Origin: CANHCC01 sp040381555
Lineage (GTDB): Bacteria; Bacteroidota; Bacteroidia; J057; RFSG01
NCBI GenBank assembly: GCA_040381555.1
Contig: JBEIHC010000068.1
Location: forward strand, 1-15,126
DNA: 15,126 nt
Reading direction: 5' to 3'
Shown: one piece after another, positions 1 to 7,780 of the stretch
How positions within the stretch are numbered: the stretch's first letter is position 1
Layout of the letters: every line of letters begins with the position of its first letter
Made by a program: the position numbers and the translations under genes
Notes under the pieces: generated by a model
Told to the model about the DNA's origin: nothing
Seen by the model: only the letters and a program-made list of their open reading frames with translations
Databases searched by the model: none

Positions 1-38
1 GTGCCGAAAGATAGATTGAGTTTTCATGAAGGATTTCG

Positions 39-145
39 CACCGTATCGAGGTAAGACGGGCGGAGGAGTTATGAGTTATAAATTATGAGTTATGAGTTAT
101 GAGTTATGAGTTATGAGTGGGGCACGTCTTATCTCGATACGGCAC
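39..145. repeat. Imperfect inverted repeat enclosing a heptamer array
   Basis: Arms at 39-61 and 123-145 are reverse complements at 19 of 23 positions by hand alignment, sharing the core CCGTATCGAG-R-TAAGACG. The 61 bases between them hold the TTATGAG array. The structure could form a long stem-loop or mark a small repeated unit inserted next to the accD 3' end. It contains no gene. No family is recognised. Confidence 0.75.
69..117. repeat. Tandem 7-base repeat, TTATGAG x7
   Basis: Seven consecutive heptamers: TTATGAG at 69-75, a variant TTATAAA at 76-82, then five more TTATGAG units to 117. The exact 7-base period is visible directly. Short heptanucleotide arrays of this style (STRR) are known from cyanobacteria; calling this one similar is analogy only. 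Confidence 0.92.
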
Positions 146-213
146 TATGACTTTCCAGAATTTTCGAATTGCCTGCGGTGCCTACTCGATATGACTAGTA
201 AAGTTTTAATGCT

Positions 214-269
214 CACTAACCATTCATCATTCATCATTCATCACTAACCCCTAATCATTAACCACTAAC
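214..269. repeat. Tandem 7-base repeat, CAYTMAY type x8
   Basis: Eight heptamers in register: CACTAAC, CATTCAT three times, CACTAAC, CCCTAAT, CATTAAC, CACTAAC. It ends seven bases before the accD stop codon, so it would lie in the accD 3' untranslated region. It has the same period as the array at 69-117 but a different unit. Confidence 0.88.
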
Positions 270-276
270 TTTTCCC

Positions 277-1125
277 TTATGCTGGTTTAAGCATTCGTAT
301 GAGTAAAGAGAGCCGATGTTTCAATTCTCTGCGATCTACGATAAAATCGAGGAAGCCATGATCTAATAAAAATTCGGATCGTTGAAAACCTTTAGGTAAA
401 TCTTTTCCGATCGTTTCTTTAATAACTCTTGGACCAGCGAAACCGATGAGGGCATTGGGTTCAGCCATATTTAAATCACCCAACATGGCAAAACTAGCGG
501 TTACGCCTCCGGTAGTAGGGTCCGTCATTAAAGAAAAGTAGGGAATGCCCGCCTGACCTAGTAAGGCCAGTTTGGCACTGGTTTTTGCCATTTGCATTAA
601 GCTGAGAGCTCCCTCCATCATTCTGGCACCTCCACTTTTAGAAATAACGAGGATGGGTATTTTATGTGCCAAGCTGTAATCAATGGCTCGGGCAATTTTT
701 TCGCCCATAACAGAACCCATACTTCCTCCGATAAAATCAAAATCCATACAGGCAACTACCAAATCCTCGCCTTCCACTTTTCCATGTGCAGTGCGAATAG
801 CATCCTTCAAACCGGTTTTTTCAATAGACGCCTTGATTCTATCTGGATAGGCTTTGGTATCGACAAAATGCAGTGGATCTGCAGAAATCAAGTCCGCATC
901 CAATTCTGTAAATTGATTATCATCAAACAATAAGGAAAAATACTCTTTGCTCCCTATTTGGAAATGATATTCGCAATTGATGCAAACATGGCTGTTTTCC
1001 TGTATCACTTTGGCTGTTGCCAACTTCTTGCAGGAAGGACATTTTATAAACAGACCATCCGGAGCCTCTTTCTTCTCCTCGGTTCTGGTAACGATACCTT
1101 CTTTTACTCGCTTAAACCAAGACAT
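277..1125 (-). CDS. accD: Acetyl-CoA carboxylase carboxyltransferase subunit beta
   Basis: Beta subunit of the carboxyltransferase of acetyl-CoA carboxylase, which with AccA moves the carboxyl group from carboxybiotin to acetyl-CoA to make malonyl-CoA, the first step of fatty acid synthesis in the cytoplasm. The 282-residue product has the usual family length. An N-terminal zinc ribbon is visible with cysteines 29, 32, 48 and 51. The crotonase-like carboxyltransferase core follows, with the stretch SGGARMMEGALSLMQM near residue 164 and DPTTGGVTASFAMLGD just after 200. It is the last gene of a minus-strand run after the aldolase, 38 bases away. I see no TAnnTTTG box in that gap, so it is probably cotranscribed with the aldolase. 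accA is not in this window. Confidence 0.97.
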   Translation of the reverse strand: MSWFKRVKEGIVTRTEEKKEAPDGLFIKCPSCKKLATAKVIQENSHVCINCEYHFQIGSKEYFSLLFDDNQFTELDADLISADPLHFVDTKAYPDRIKASIEKTGLKDAIRTAHGKVEGEDLVVACMDFDFIGGSMGSVMGEKIARAIDYSLAHKIPILVISKSGGARMMEGALSLMQMAKTSAKLALLGQAGIPYFSLMTDPTTGGVTASFAMLGDLNMAEPNALIGFAGPRVIKETIGKDLPKGFQRSEFLLDHGFLDFIVDRRELKHRLSLLIRMLKPA

Positions 1126-1163
1126 ATTTTATCAGAGTGAACCCCTGTAATAAGTGAAATTTA

Positions 1164-2225
1164 TTAGGCAATAGTCACTTTCGATTCAAGATACACATCC
1201 TGAACGGAGCGAATAATTTCAATCCCTTCATTCATTGGTTTTTGAAAGGCTTTTCTGCCTAAAATTAGTCCAGAACCACCCGCACGCTTATTGACAACCG
1301 CAGTGATAACAGCCTCTGCCAAGTCCGAGGCTCCGGAGGATGCACCACCAGAATTGATTAAACCAGCCCGACCCATATAGCAATTGGCTACTTGATATCT
1401 GGTTAAATCAATTGGATGATCTGTTGTTAAATCTGAATACACTTTTTTATGGGTTTTACCATAATTGAGGGCATTATATCCTCCATTATTTTCAGGCAAT
1501 TTTTGCTTAATGATATCAGCCTGAATGGTTACGCCCAAGTGGTTTGCCTGGCTACTCAAATCAGCCGATACATGATAATCTTTATCTCCTTTCACATTGA
1601 ATGCACTGTTTCGGAGGTAACACCACAAAATGGTTGCCATTCCTAATTCATGTGCGCGTTCAAAAGCTTGGGCAACTTCTTGGATTTGACGGGTAGATTC
1701 TGGAGAACCAAAATAAATGGTTGCACCAACAGCTACAGCTCCCATGTTCCAAGCATCCTCCACAGAACCAAACATGATTTGATCATATTTGTTTGGATAG
1801 CTTAAAAACTCGTTATGGTTGATCTTAACAATAAAAGGAATTTTATGGGCATATTTTCTGGAGACAGAGGCCAAAACTCCAAAGGTGGAGGCGACAGCAT
1901 TACAACCTGATTCAATCGCTAGGTTTACGATATTGGCAGGGTCGAAATAAATTGGATTCGGTGCGAAAGACGCTCCGGCACTATGCTCAATTCCCTGATC
2001 TACCGGCAAAATGGAAAGATACCCTGTATTGGCCAAGCGACCATGACCGTATAGAGCCTGAAGGCTTCTTAAAACCTGATTGGATCGATTGGTTTCTTTA
2101 AAAATACGATCTGTAAAATCAGGCCCAGGTAAATGCAGGCTATCTCTGCTGATAGTCTTGCTCTCGTGGTTTAAATAATATCCGGCTTTGTCTGCCAGCA
2201 GGGATTCAATGTTTTGATAAGACAT
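1164..2225 (-). CDS. fbaB: Class I fructose-bisphosphate aldolase (FbaB/DhnA type)
   Basis: Schiff-base (class I) aldolase that interconverts fructose 1,6-bisphosphate with dihydroxyacetone phosphate and glyceraldehyde 3-phosphate in glycolysis and gluconeogenesis. It resembles E. coli FbaB from end to end as I remember it: GYLSILPVDQGIEHSAGASF, then FGVLASVSRKYAHKIPF, then the lysine motif ADIIKQK, and a C-terminal GLILGRKAFQKP. The Schiff-base lysine is probably the first lysine of KQK. The frame is open to an ATG at 2261, but I prefer the ATG at 2225 (353 residues). E. coli FbaB starts at that point, and a TAnnTTTG box (TAACTTTG, 2266-2259) would put the transcript start inside the first codons of the longer form. 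No metal-binding class II signature is seen. It lies 67 bases after topA and 38 before accD. Confidence 0.93.
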   Translation of the reverse strand: MSYQNIESLLADKAGYYLNHESKTISRDSLHLPGPDFTDRIFKETNRSNQVLRSLQALYGHGRLANTGYLSILPVDQGIEHSAGASFAPNPIYFDPANIVNLAIESGCNAVASTFGVLASVSRKYAHKIPFIVKINHNEFLSYPNKYDQIMFGSVEDAWNMGAVAVGATIYFGSPESTRQIQEVAQAFERAHELGMATILWCYLRNSAFNVKGDKDYHVSADLSSQANHLGVTIQADIIKQKLPENNGGYNALNYGKTHKKVYSDLTTDHPIDLTRYQVANCYMGRAGLINSGGASSGASDLAEAVITAVVNKRAGGSGLILGRKAFQKPMNEGIEIIRSVQDVYLESKVTIA

Positions 2226-2258
2226 GGTCGAGTAATATTTCTTTTGTTTTTCGAATGG

Positions 2259-2266
2259 CAAAGTTA
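2259..2266 (-). promoter_or_regulatory. TAnnTTTG promoter box for fbaB-accD
   Basis: TAACTTTG on the minus strand fits the Bacteroidota housekeeping -7 element. Transcription would start near 2253, about 27 bases ahead of the ATG at 2225. No TTG is seen at the expected -33 distance, so the match is to the -7 half only. Confidence 0.5.
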
Positions 2267-2292
2267 TGGATTTTCAGATTCAGAAGACTGCC

Positions 2293-4626
2293 CTATTTGC
2301 GCTTGCCTTTAAATCCGGATTTCTTTTTCGCAGGTCCTTCCGTTTGCACTTTGGCCATATGCTGTTGATATAGTTCTTCGCAATCGGCTTCGGTAAGTGC
2401 CTGGGCATCAATTCCTTTAGGTAATTTTACATTTTCTCCCCGTGCAGCGAGATAAGGGCCCCAACGCCCATTCAGTACTTTCAATTCGCCCCCGGCATAT
2501 TCATGAATGAGTTTTGCCGCATCAGCAGCTCGTTTACCCTCAATTAGGGCTACCGCTTCTGCTTCATTAATGACATGAGGATCCTGATCCTTTGGAATGG
2601 TGTAAAATTTACTATCATGCTGAATGTAAGGTCCAAATCTTCCAATATTTGCCTTCATCACTTTCCCCTCAAACTCCCCTACTTCCCGAGGCATTTTGAA
2701 TAATTCTAGGGCTTCATCCAAAGTGATGGTTTCGAGTCTTTGGCCAGTGCGCAAATTGGCATAAGTGGGTTTGCCTTCGTCTTTCCCCTGCATTTGCACG
2801 ATAGGTCCAAACCTGCCTAATCGCACGCTCATTGTTAGTCCACTCACCGGATGAACTCCCAATACCCTCTCACCCTGCACGCGTTCTGCCGTTTCTTTGG
2901 TACTGATTACTCTGGCATGGAAAGGGCCATAGAACTCCTCCAGCATGGCACTCCAGGTCAATTTACCAGCAGCAATTTCGTCAAATTCATTCTCTACCTC
3001 AGCGGTAAATGAATAATCCACAATATCCGGGAAGTAGGTTACAAGGAAATCCGTAACCAAAATACCCATATCCGTGGGAAATAACTTAGCTTTTTCCGCA
3101 CCGGTGTTCTCGGTTTTGGTTTCCTCTTTTATTTTTCCTTTGGCTAAAGTGATTACTTCATAGGCTCTTTCACGACCTAAACGATCTTCCTTTACCACAT
3201 ATTCTCTTTTGATAATGGTAGAAATAGTTGGCGCATAAGTTGAAGGGCGACCAATACCTAATTCTTCCATTTTTTTTACCAAACTAGCCTCAGTGAATCG
3301 AGCTGGAGGTCTGGAAAATTTACGCGTAGCAGACAGTTGCACCATCTCAAGTTCTTGTCCTACCTTGAGTGGGGGCAATACACCTGTTGCCTCTTCCTCG
3401 TCAGAATCCTCATCGCCAGATTCCATATAGACCTTCAAGAAACCATCAAATTTCAAGACTTCTCCTGTTGCTGTGAGTTTGCGTGCAGAGGTGGAAATTG
3501 AAATTTCTGCAACGGTTTTTTCAATTTCCGCATCTGCCATTTGAGAAGCCAATGCACGCTTCCAAATCAGCTCATATAACTTTTGCTCACGAGCATCGGT
3601 GGATACTTTCATTTGAGAAAAGTCAGTCGGACGAATGGCTTCGTGCGCTTCCTGAGCAGAGGCAGATTTGGTTTTATATATCCTACGCTTATAATATTTA
3701 TCTCCAAATTGAGATTGAATACTTTCAGCAGCCATTTCCAAAGCTGAGTCTGAAAGATTAACTGAATCGGTACGCATGTAGGTAATTTTTCCAGACTCAT
3801 ATAGTTTTTGAGCCAGAATCATGGTTTGAGAAACAGAAAACCCATGCTTACGGCTGGCTTCCTGTTGTAGGGTAGAGGTAGTAAAAGGAGGTGAGGGAGT
3901 CTTCTTTCCTGGCTTCACTTCTAGGTTACTGATGGTAAATTTCCCGGAAATACATTCTGCCAAAAAAGCTTCTGCATCCTTCTTTTCCTTTAATTTTTCC
4001 GAAAGTTCTGCCTTGAGTTTTTTACCCTCTGCTAGGAAATCACCATTTACCTTGAAGTAAGAGGAAACCGAAAATTTATCAATTTCCCTTTCTCTTTCGG
4101 CAATCAATCGAACTGCAACCGACTGCACCCTACCTGCAGAGAGCCCAGTTCGAACTTTTGTCCAAAGTATAGGTGATAACTCAAATCCGACCAATCTATC
4201 CAATACCCTTCTCGCCTGTTGGGCATCTACCAGATTTTGATCGATGGCTCTTGGATTTTCAATCGCTTTTAAGATTGCCTTTTTGGTAATCTCGTGAAAT
4301 ACAATTCTTTTGGTTTCCCGAGGATCAAGCTCTAACACTTCCGCCAGATGCCAGGAAATGGCTTCTCCTTCGCGGTCCTCATCCGTTGCTAACCAGACAG
4401 TTTCTGCTTTACTGACTAATTTACGAAGTTCAGCCACTACTTTTTCCTTGTCTTCTGAAACTTCATACCTGGGTAAAAAGCCATTTGCAACATCTACCGC
4501 ATTATTTCCTTTGGGAAGATCCCGAATGTGTCCATAAGATGCTTTGACGAGATAATCTTTCCCAAGATAGCCTTCAATCGTTTTCGCCTTAGCGGGTGAC
4601 TCTACTATTACTATGTTTTTTGCCAT
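2293..4626 (-). CDS. topA: DNA topoisomerase I (type IA)
   Basis: Type IA topoisomerase that relaxes negative supercoils by passing one DNA strand through a transient break. The 777-residue product starts with a Toprim domain (VESPAKAKT near residue 8, with E9 the likely acidic residue, and TDEDREGEA at 81-89). The central domains follow, with the catalytic tyrosine Y283 in ITYMRTDS. A glycine- and aromatic-rich motif occurs three times in the C-terminal part, as GRFGPIV (604), GRFGPYI (662) and GRWGPYL (720), which is the short C-terminal repeat type. There are no four-cysteine zinc fingers like those of E. coli TopA. The tail is lysine-rich (KKKSGFKGKRK), suited to DNA contact. It is divergent from the protease gene across 136 bases. 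A weak -7-like box (TATTATTG, 4665-4658) lies upstream on its strand. Confidence 0.97.
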   Translation of the reverse strand: MAKNIVIVESPAKAKTIEGYLGKDYLVKASYGHIRDLPKGNNAVDVANGFLPRYEVSEDKEKVVAELRKLVSKAETVWLATDEDREGEAISWHLAEVLELDPRETKRIVFHEITKKAILKAIENPRAIDQNLVDAQQARRVLDRLVGFELSPILWTKVRTGLSAGRVQSVAVRLIAEREREIDKFSVSSYFKVNGDFLAEGKKLKAELSEKLKEKKDAEAFLAECISGKFTISNLEVKPGKKTPSPPFTTSTLQQEASRKHGFSVSQTMILAQKLYESGKITYMRTDSVNLSDSALEMAAESIQSQFGDKYYKRRIYKTKSASAQEAHEAIRPTDFSQMKVSTDAREQKLYELIWKRALASQMADAEIEKTVAEISISTSARKLTATGEVLKFDGFLKVYMESGDEDSDEEEATGVLPPLKVGQELEMVQLSATRKFSRPPARFTEASLVKKMEELGIGRPSTYAPTISTIIKREYVVKEDRLGRERAYEVITLAKGKIKEETKTENTGAEKAKLFPTDMGILVTDFLVTYFPDIVDYSFTAEVENEFDEIAAGKLTWSAMLEEFYGPFHARVISTKETAERVQGERVLGVHPVSGLTMSVRLGRFGPIVQMQGKDEGKPTYANLRTGQRLETITLDEALELFKMPREVGEFEGKVMKANIGRFGPYIQHDSKFYTIPKDQDPHVINEAEAVALIEGKRAADAAKLIHEYAGGELKVLNGRWGPYLAARGENVKLPKGIDAQALTEADCEELYQQHMAKVQTEGPAKKKSGFKGKRK

Positions 4627-4724
4627 TTATCCGTGCCTTCTATTTTCAAAAGGACTGCAATAATACAAAAATCTTTTCGGGACATTTCCGGAAAACGATA
4701 CGAAAGCCCGGCAAAGGAATTTAT

Positions 4725-4732
4725 TACCTTTG
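4725..4732 (+). promoter_or_regulatory. TAnnTTTG box upstream of the protease gene
   Basis: TACCTTTG lies 31 bases before the ATG at 4763, giving an expected leader of roughly 25 bases. No TTG is present at the expected -33 spacing. It probably drives the protease and the overlapping acyltransferase-like gene. Confidence 0.45.
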
Positions 4733-4762
4733 TCCTGAAGCCAATTTCTAAGGCCTATTTAT

Positions 4763-6214
4763 ATGAGAATTCTGTGCATCCTTGCCTTGCTATTTTTAAG
4801 TCTGCAAAATCAATCTTTATTTGCTCAAAATCAAATACTTGAGCCATGTGGAACCAGAATCTCTTCAGAGGCAGAAAACTGGTTCCATTCTTTAGACCAT
4901 TCCTTTCGAAAAAATTTACGCTTACAAGCTGGTGAATTATTCATTCCGGTAGTTATACACATTGTGGGAAATGACAATGGAAACGGATATTTTCCCAAAG
5001 AACAGGCTTTTCAACTTATTTGCGAGTTGAATCGACAGTATATCCCAGCTTCTATTCGTTTTTTTCTAGCAGATACCTTTTATTACATCAACAACTCAAG
5101 GTATTACAATCACGATTGGAGTGCAGGTTATGAGATGATGGATGTCCACAATGTCTTTAATGCGATGAATGTCTATATCGTGCAAAATCCATCTGATGCT
5201 TGTGGGTATGCTTATTATCCCGGTGGTGGCCCGGGAAATGGAAGAGGTGGAATTGCTTTGGCAAAAGCTTGTTCGCGCCCCGGCAACAGTACGCTTCCCC
5301 ATGAAGTTGGACATTATCTTTCATTACCCCATACTTTTGATAATTGGAATTCCTCCGGAGCTTCTGAATTCGTGAATGGCAGCAATTGTGCCTCAGCAGG
5401 AGATTATTTTTGCGATACTCCGGCCGATTTCTTGGACTTCCGCTGGAATTGTCCCTATACAGGATCTAAATTAGACCTTAATGGAGATCCTTACCAACCA
5501 GATGGTTCTTTCTTTATGTCCTATTCTATTGAACCTTGCGGAAAAAGATTTAGTCAAGAGCAAATGGATGCCATGCGAATTTCTCGCACTCAGGATCGCC
5601 CCTACCTCAACTCCATTCCTGCTCCCACTTTTTATCCTGAACAGATTACTACCCTTCTTACCCCCAGTGATAGCGCAATCGTTCCCACTGCAGGGTTTAT
5701 GCTTCGATGGAATGCAGTCCCTGGTGCCACTGAATATGTTGGCATGATCACCCCTATTAATTCTTTTACCTTTTCTACGGTAAAATTCTTTACCACCGAT
5801 ACTTTTTTTCATGTTGCCCAAGGATTAGAGAATGACAAAAGTTATCACTGGAAAGTTAGCCCCATTTCGCCCTACTACCCTTGTGTAGATCCAGATTCCA
5901 TGGGCACCAGTTTTCAATTTAGAACGGATGGCACCCTTACTGCCACTTCAGAAAGTCTTGAATCTGAACTTTTTCAAATTCAGCCTGTTCCCTCTCTATC
6001 TACAGAACCTATTTTACTAACATTTCCTGCTTCCTCTGGAATTTCAACAATAAGAGTTTTAGATTTATCTGGAAGAAGTATCCTCAATTGGGTTACCCAG
6101 TCTACTCAATCATCTCACTCCATTCCTGCATACTCACTTCCTGCAGGATGTTATTGGGTACAATTCCAAAGTGAGACAAAAGCCCCAGTGACCAAAAGAA
6201 TTTTGATCTATTAA
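4763..6214 (+). CDS. Secreted M43-like zinc metalloprotease with T9SS sorting domain
   Basis: Probable extracellular or surface zinc protease of 483 residues. Residues 1-21 are a hydrophobic signal peptide likely cut after LFA. The catalytic motif HEVGHYLSLPH is at 180-190: three histidines bind zinc and E181 is the base. M43 (pappalysin/cytophagalysin) enzymes normally have glycine where this one has serine 187. CDTPAD (217-222) and a Met-turn FMSYS around M252 also match M43 members. A fibronectin III-like beta domain (about 291-388, with LRWNAVPGATEY) follows. The last 80 or so residues look like a type A C-terminal domain for type IX secretion: an SxxxLF-QIQPVPS start, IRVLDLSGR, LPAGCYWVQF and a basic KRILIY end. 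Substrate is unknown. Its stop overlaps the next start by one base. Confidence 0.88.
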   Translation: MRILCILALLFLSLQNQSLFAQNQILEPCGTRISSEAENWFHSLDHSFRKNLRLQAGELFIPVVIHIVGNDNGNGYFPKEQAFQLICELNRQYIPASIRFFLADTFYYINNSRYYNHDWSAGYEMMDVHNVFNAMNVYIVQNPSDACGYAYYPGGGPGNGRGGIALAKACSRPGNSTLPHEVGHYLSLPHTFDNWNSSGASEFVNGSNCASAGDYFCDTPADFLDFRWNCPYTGSKLDLNGDPYQPDGSFFMSYSIEPCGKRFSQEQMDAMRISRTQDRPYLNSIPAPTFYPEQITTLLTPSDSAIVPTAGFMLRWNAVPGATEYVGMITPINSFTFSTVKFFTTDTFFHVAQGLENDKSYHWKVSPISPYYPCVDPDSMGTSFQFRTDGTLTATSESLESELFQIQPVPSLSTEPILLTFPASSGISTIRVLDLSGRSILNWVTQSTQSSHSIPAYSLPAGCYWVQFQSETKAPVTKRILIY

Positions 6215-7500
6215 TGCCATTGACAAACATGAAATACACCCCGGAAGAAGTACTCTATCCAAACCAGGAAAAAGAGTTTTTGGACATTGCCCGCGAACTG
6301 TATCGCACCGACCCTAACTGGGTTTGTCCTCTGGATATGGAAATTAACGGCATTTTCGACCCGAAGAAAAATCCCTTTTTTGCCCATGGTTCAGCCATTC
6401 GTTGGATTCTGCGGGATAAAAAGGGCAAAGGGGTAGGTAGAGTGGCAGCATTTGTTAATGATAAGAAGGCTCACAATACCGAAGTACCAACCGGAGGGAT
6501 GGGATTTTTTGAATGTATTGAAGATGAAGAAGCTGCCATCACCTTATTTAATACCTGCAAACAGTGGTTGGCTTCCAAAGGGATGCAGGCGATGGATGGT
6601 CCAATTAATTTCGGAGAAAATGATCGACATTGGGGTTTATTGGTAGAAGGCTATACACATCCTGCCTATGGGATGCCTTATAATCATGCCTATTATGTTC
6701 CTTTCTTCCAAAACTATGGCTTTAAGATGTTTTATCAGCAGGTTTCCAATCACCTGGACATTAGTAAACCACTGCCAGAGCGATTTGAGAAGATAACCCA
6801 ATGGATTATTCAAAAACCTGGGATTAGTGTTGAATTAGTCAGCAAGGATAAATTGTTGAAATATGGCATGGACTTCCTAAACATCTACAATGATGCTTGG
6901 CAATTTCATGAGAATTTTTCGCCCATGACAGAAGTGCAGGTTCGAAGTTTGATTAAGGAACTGAAAGATGTGATGATTGGGGAATTAATCTGTTTTGCCT
7001 ATGTAGAAGGAGATCCTGCAGGATTTATGTTGTGTCTCCCTGATTTAAATCAAATCATTAAGCCTCTTAATGGAAAATTAGGGTGGATTGAAAAATTAAT
7101 GCTCTGGTATCGAAGTAAAAATAATTTTGAGTGGTATCGCAAGCGCGGCATTCTTACCCGGGGAAGGGTCACGATAATGGGGGTTAAGCCTAAATACCAG
7201 AAATATGGCTTGGAATCTGCCTTGATTATGGTGCCCATGCCCTATGCAAAAGCAATGGGATTCAAAGAAATGGAGTTGAGCTGGGTGGGTGATTTTAATC
7301 CCAAAATGCGGAAGCTTCATGAAGCAACAGGGTCTAAGCTGGGAAAAATTCATCACACATTTAGGTACTATTTCGATCCGACCTATGAAGGGCGTCGAAG
7401 TGAAATTATCGCAGTAGATACTCGGGAAAAATTGCTAAAAAAAGAAAATGAATCCGGAATTGAGGAAGCCAATTCAGTTCCTGAAGTTCAAAATCCATAA
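6214..7500 (+). CDS. GNAT-fold acyltransferase-like protein, unknown substrate
   Basis: A 428-residue cytoplasmic protein without signal peptide or membrane segment. A GNAT-like acyl-CoA binding motif is visible at about 317-337 (GRVTIMGVKPKYQKYGLESA). The N-terminal half has its own conserved-looking block, GPINFGENDRHWGLLVEG at 129-146, so the protein may be a double or extended GNAT fold. The family is widespread in Bacteroidota as I recall, usually annotated only as N-acetyltransferase or hypothetical. One possibility is a relative of the bacterial ceramide synthase described in Caulobacter, which is an acyl-CoA-dependent N-acyltransferase; I cannot verify this from the sequence alone. 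The start ATG overlaps the protease stop (TAATG), which suggests translational coupling; a second ATG at codon 6 (6229) is also possible. The tail from about residue 400 is charged and probably disordered. Confidence 0.72.
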   Translation: MPLTNMKYTPEEVLYPNQEKEFLDIARELYRTDPNWVCPLDMEINGIFDPKKNPFFAHGSAIRWILRDKKGKGVGRVAAFVNDKKAHNTEVPTGGMGFFECIEDEEAAITLFNTCKQWLASKGMQAMDGPINFGENDRHWGLLVEGYTHPAYGMPYNHAYYVPFFQNYGFKMFYQQVSNHLDISKPLPERFEKITQWIIQKPGISVELVSKDKLLKYGMDFLNIYNDAWQFHENFSPMTEVQVRSLIKELKDVMIGELICFAYVEGDPAGFMLCLPDLNQIIKPLNGKLGWIEKLMLWYRSKNNFEWYRKRGILTRGRVTIMGVKPKYQKYGLESALIMVPMPYAKAMGFKEMELSWVGDFNPKMRKLHEATGSKLGKIHHTFRYYFDPTYEGRRSEIIAVDTREKLLKKENESGIEEANSVPEVQNP

Positions 7501-7590
7501 AATTTACTCCCAATGCATCCTAAATTAATATTTTTCATTCCTGTGAATGAGAGGCTTAGTAAGGAAGGGAATCATTTATTGGATAAAAAT

Positions 7591-7621
7591 TTGGTAGTTT
7601 CAGACTCACCGGGTATTTTTG
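7591..7621 (+). promoter_or_regulatory. Promoter of tRNA-Lys
   Basis: TTG at 7591-7593 and TATTTTTG at 7614-7621 are separated by 20 bases, a good match to the Bacteroidota -33/-7 promoter. Transcription should start near 7628, about 30 bases before the mature tRNA. Confidence 0.75.
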
Positions 7622-7659
7622 TACTCCATTTGATAAAAACATTCTTTTATCAATCAAAC

Positions 7660-7732
7660 GATCTCGTAGCTCAGCTGGTAGAGCATTTGACTTTTAATCA
7701 AAGGGTCATGGGTTCGAATCCCATCGAGATCA
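7660..7732 (+). tRNA. tRNA-Lys (anticodon UUU)
   Basis: A 73-base cloverleaf folds by eye. The acceptor stem is GATCTCG (7660-7666) with CGAGATC (7725-7731). The D arm is AGCTCAGCTGGTAGAGC. The anticodon stem TTTGA/TCAAA encloses loop CTTTTAA, with anticodon TTT at 7693-7695. The T arm contains GGTTCGAATCC. A7732 is the discriminator base. The 3' CCA is not encoded. It has its own promoter and terminator. Confidence 0.98.
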
Positions 7733-7735
7733 CTG

Positions 7736-7759
7736 AAAAGCACGGTTTCCGTGCTTTTT
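7736..7759 (+). terminator. Intrinsic terminator after tRNA-Lys
   Basis: The stem AAAAGCACGG / CCGTGCTTTT closes a three-base loop (TTT) and runs into a T tract. It starts three bases after the tRNA and ends 21 bases before the metallophosphoesterase ATG. Confidence 0.9.
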
Positions 7760-7780
7760 GTGTTTTAACTAAGTTCTTTA

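Noticed and set aside
69..269. CRISPR array
   Set aside because: The units are 7 bases with no spacers between them, and no cas genes are nearby.
5471..5821. A 116-codon minus-strand frame inside the protease gene
   Set aside because: It is a shadow of the protease coding strand, which has catalytic and sorting motifs in frame.
7540..7556. Short hairpin TCATTC/GAATGA after the acyltransferase-like gene as a terminator
   Set aside because: The stem is only about six base pairs and no T tract follows on the plus strand.
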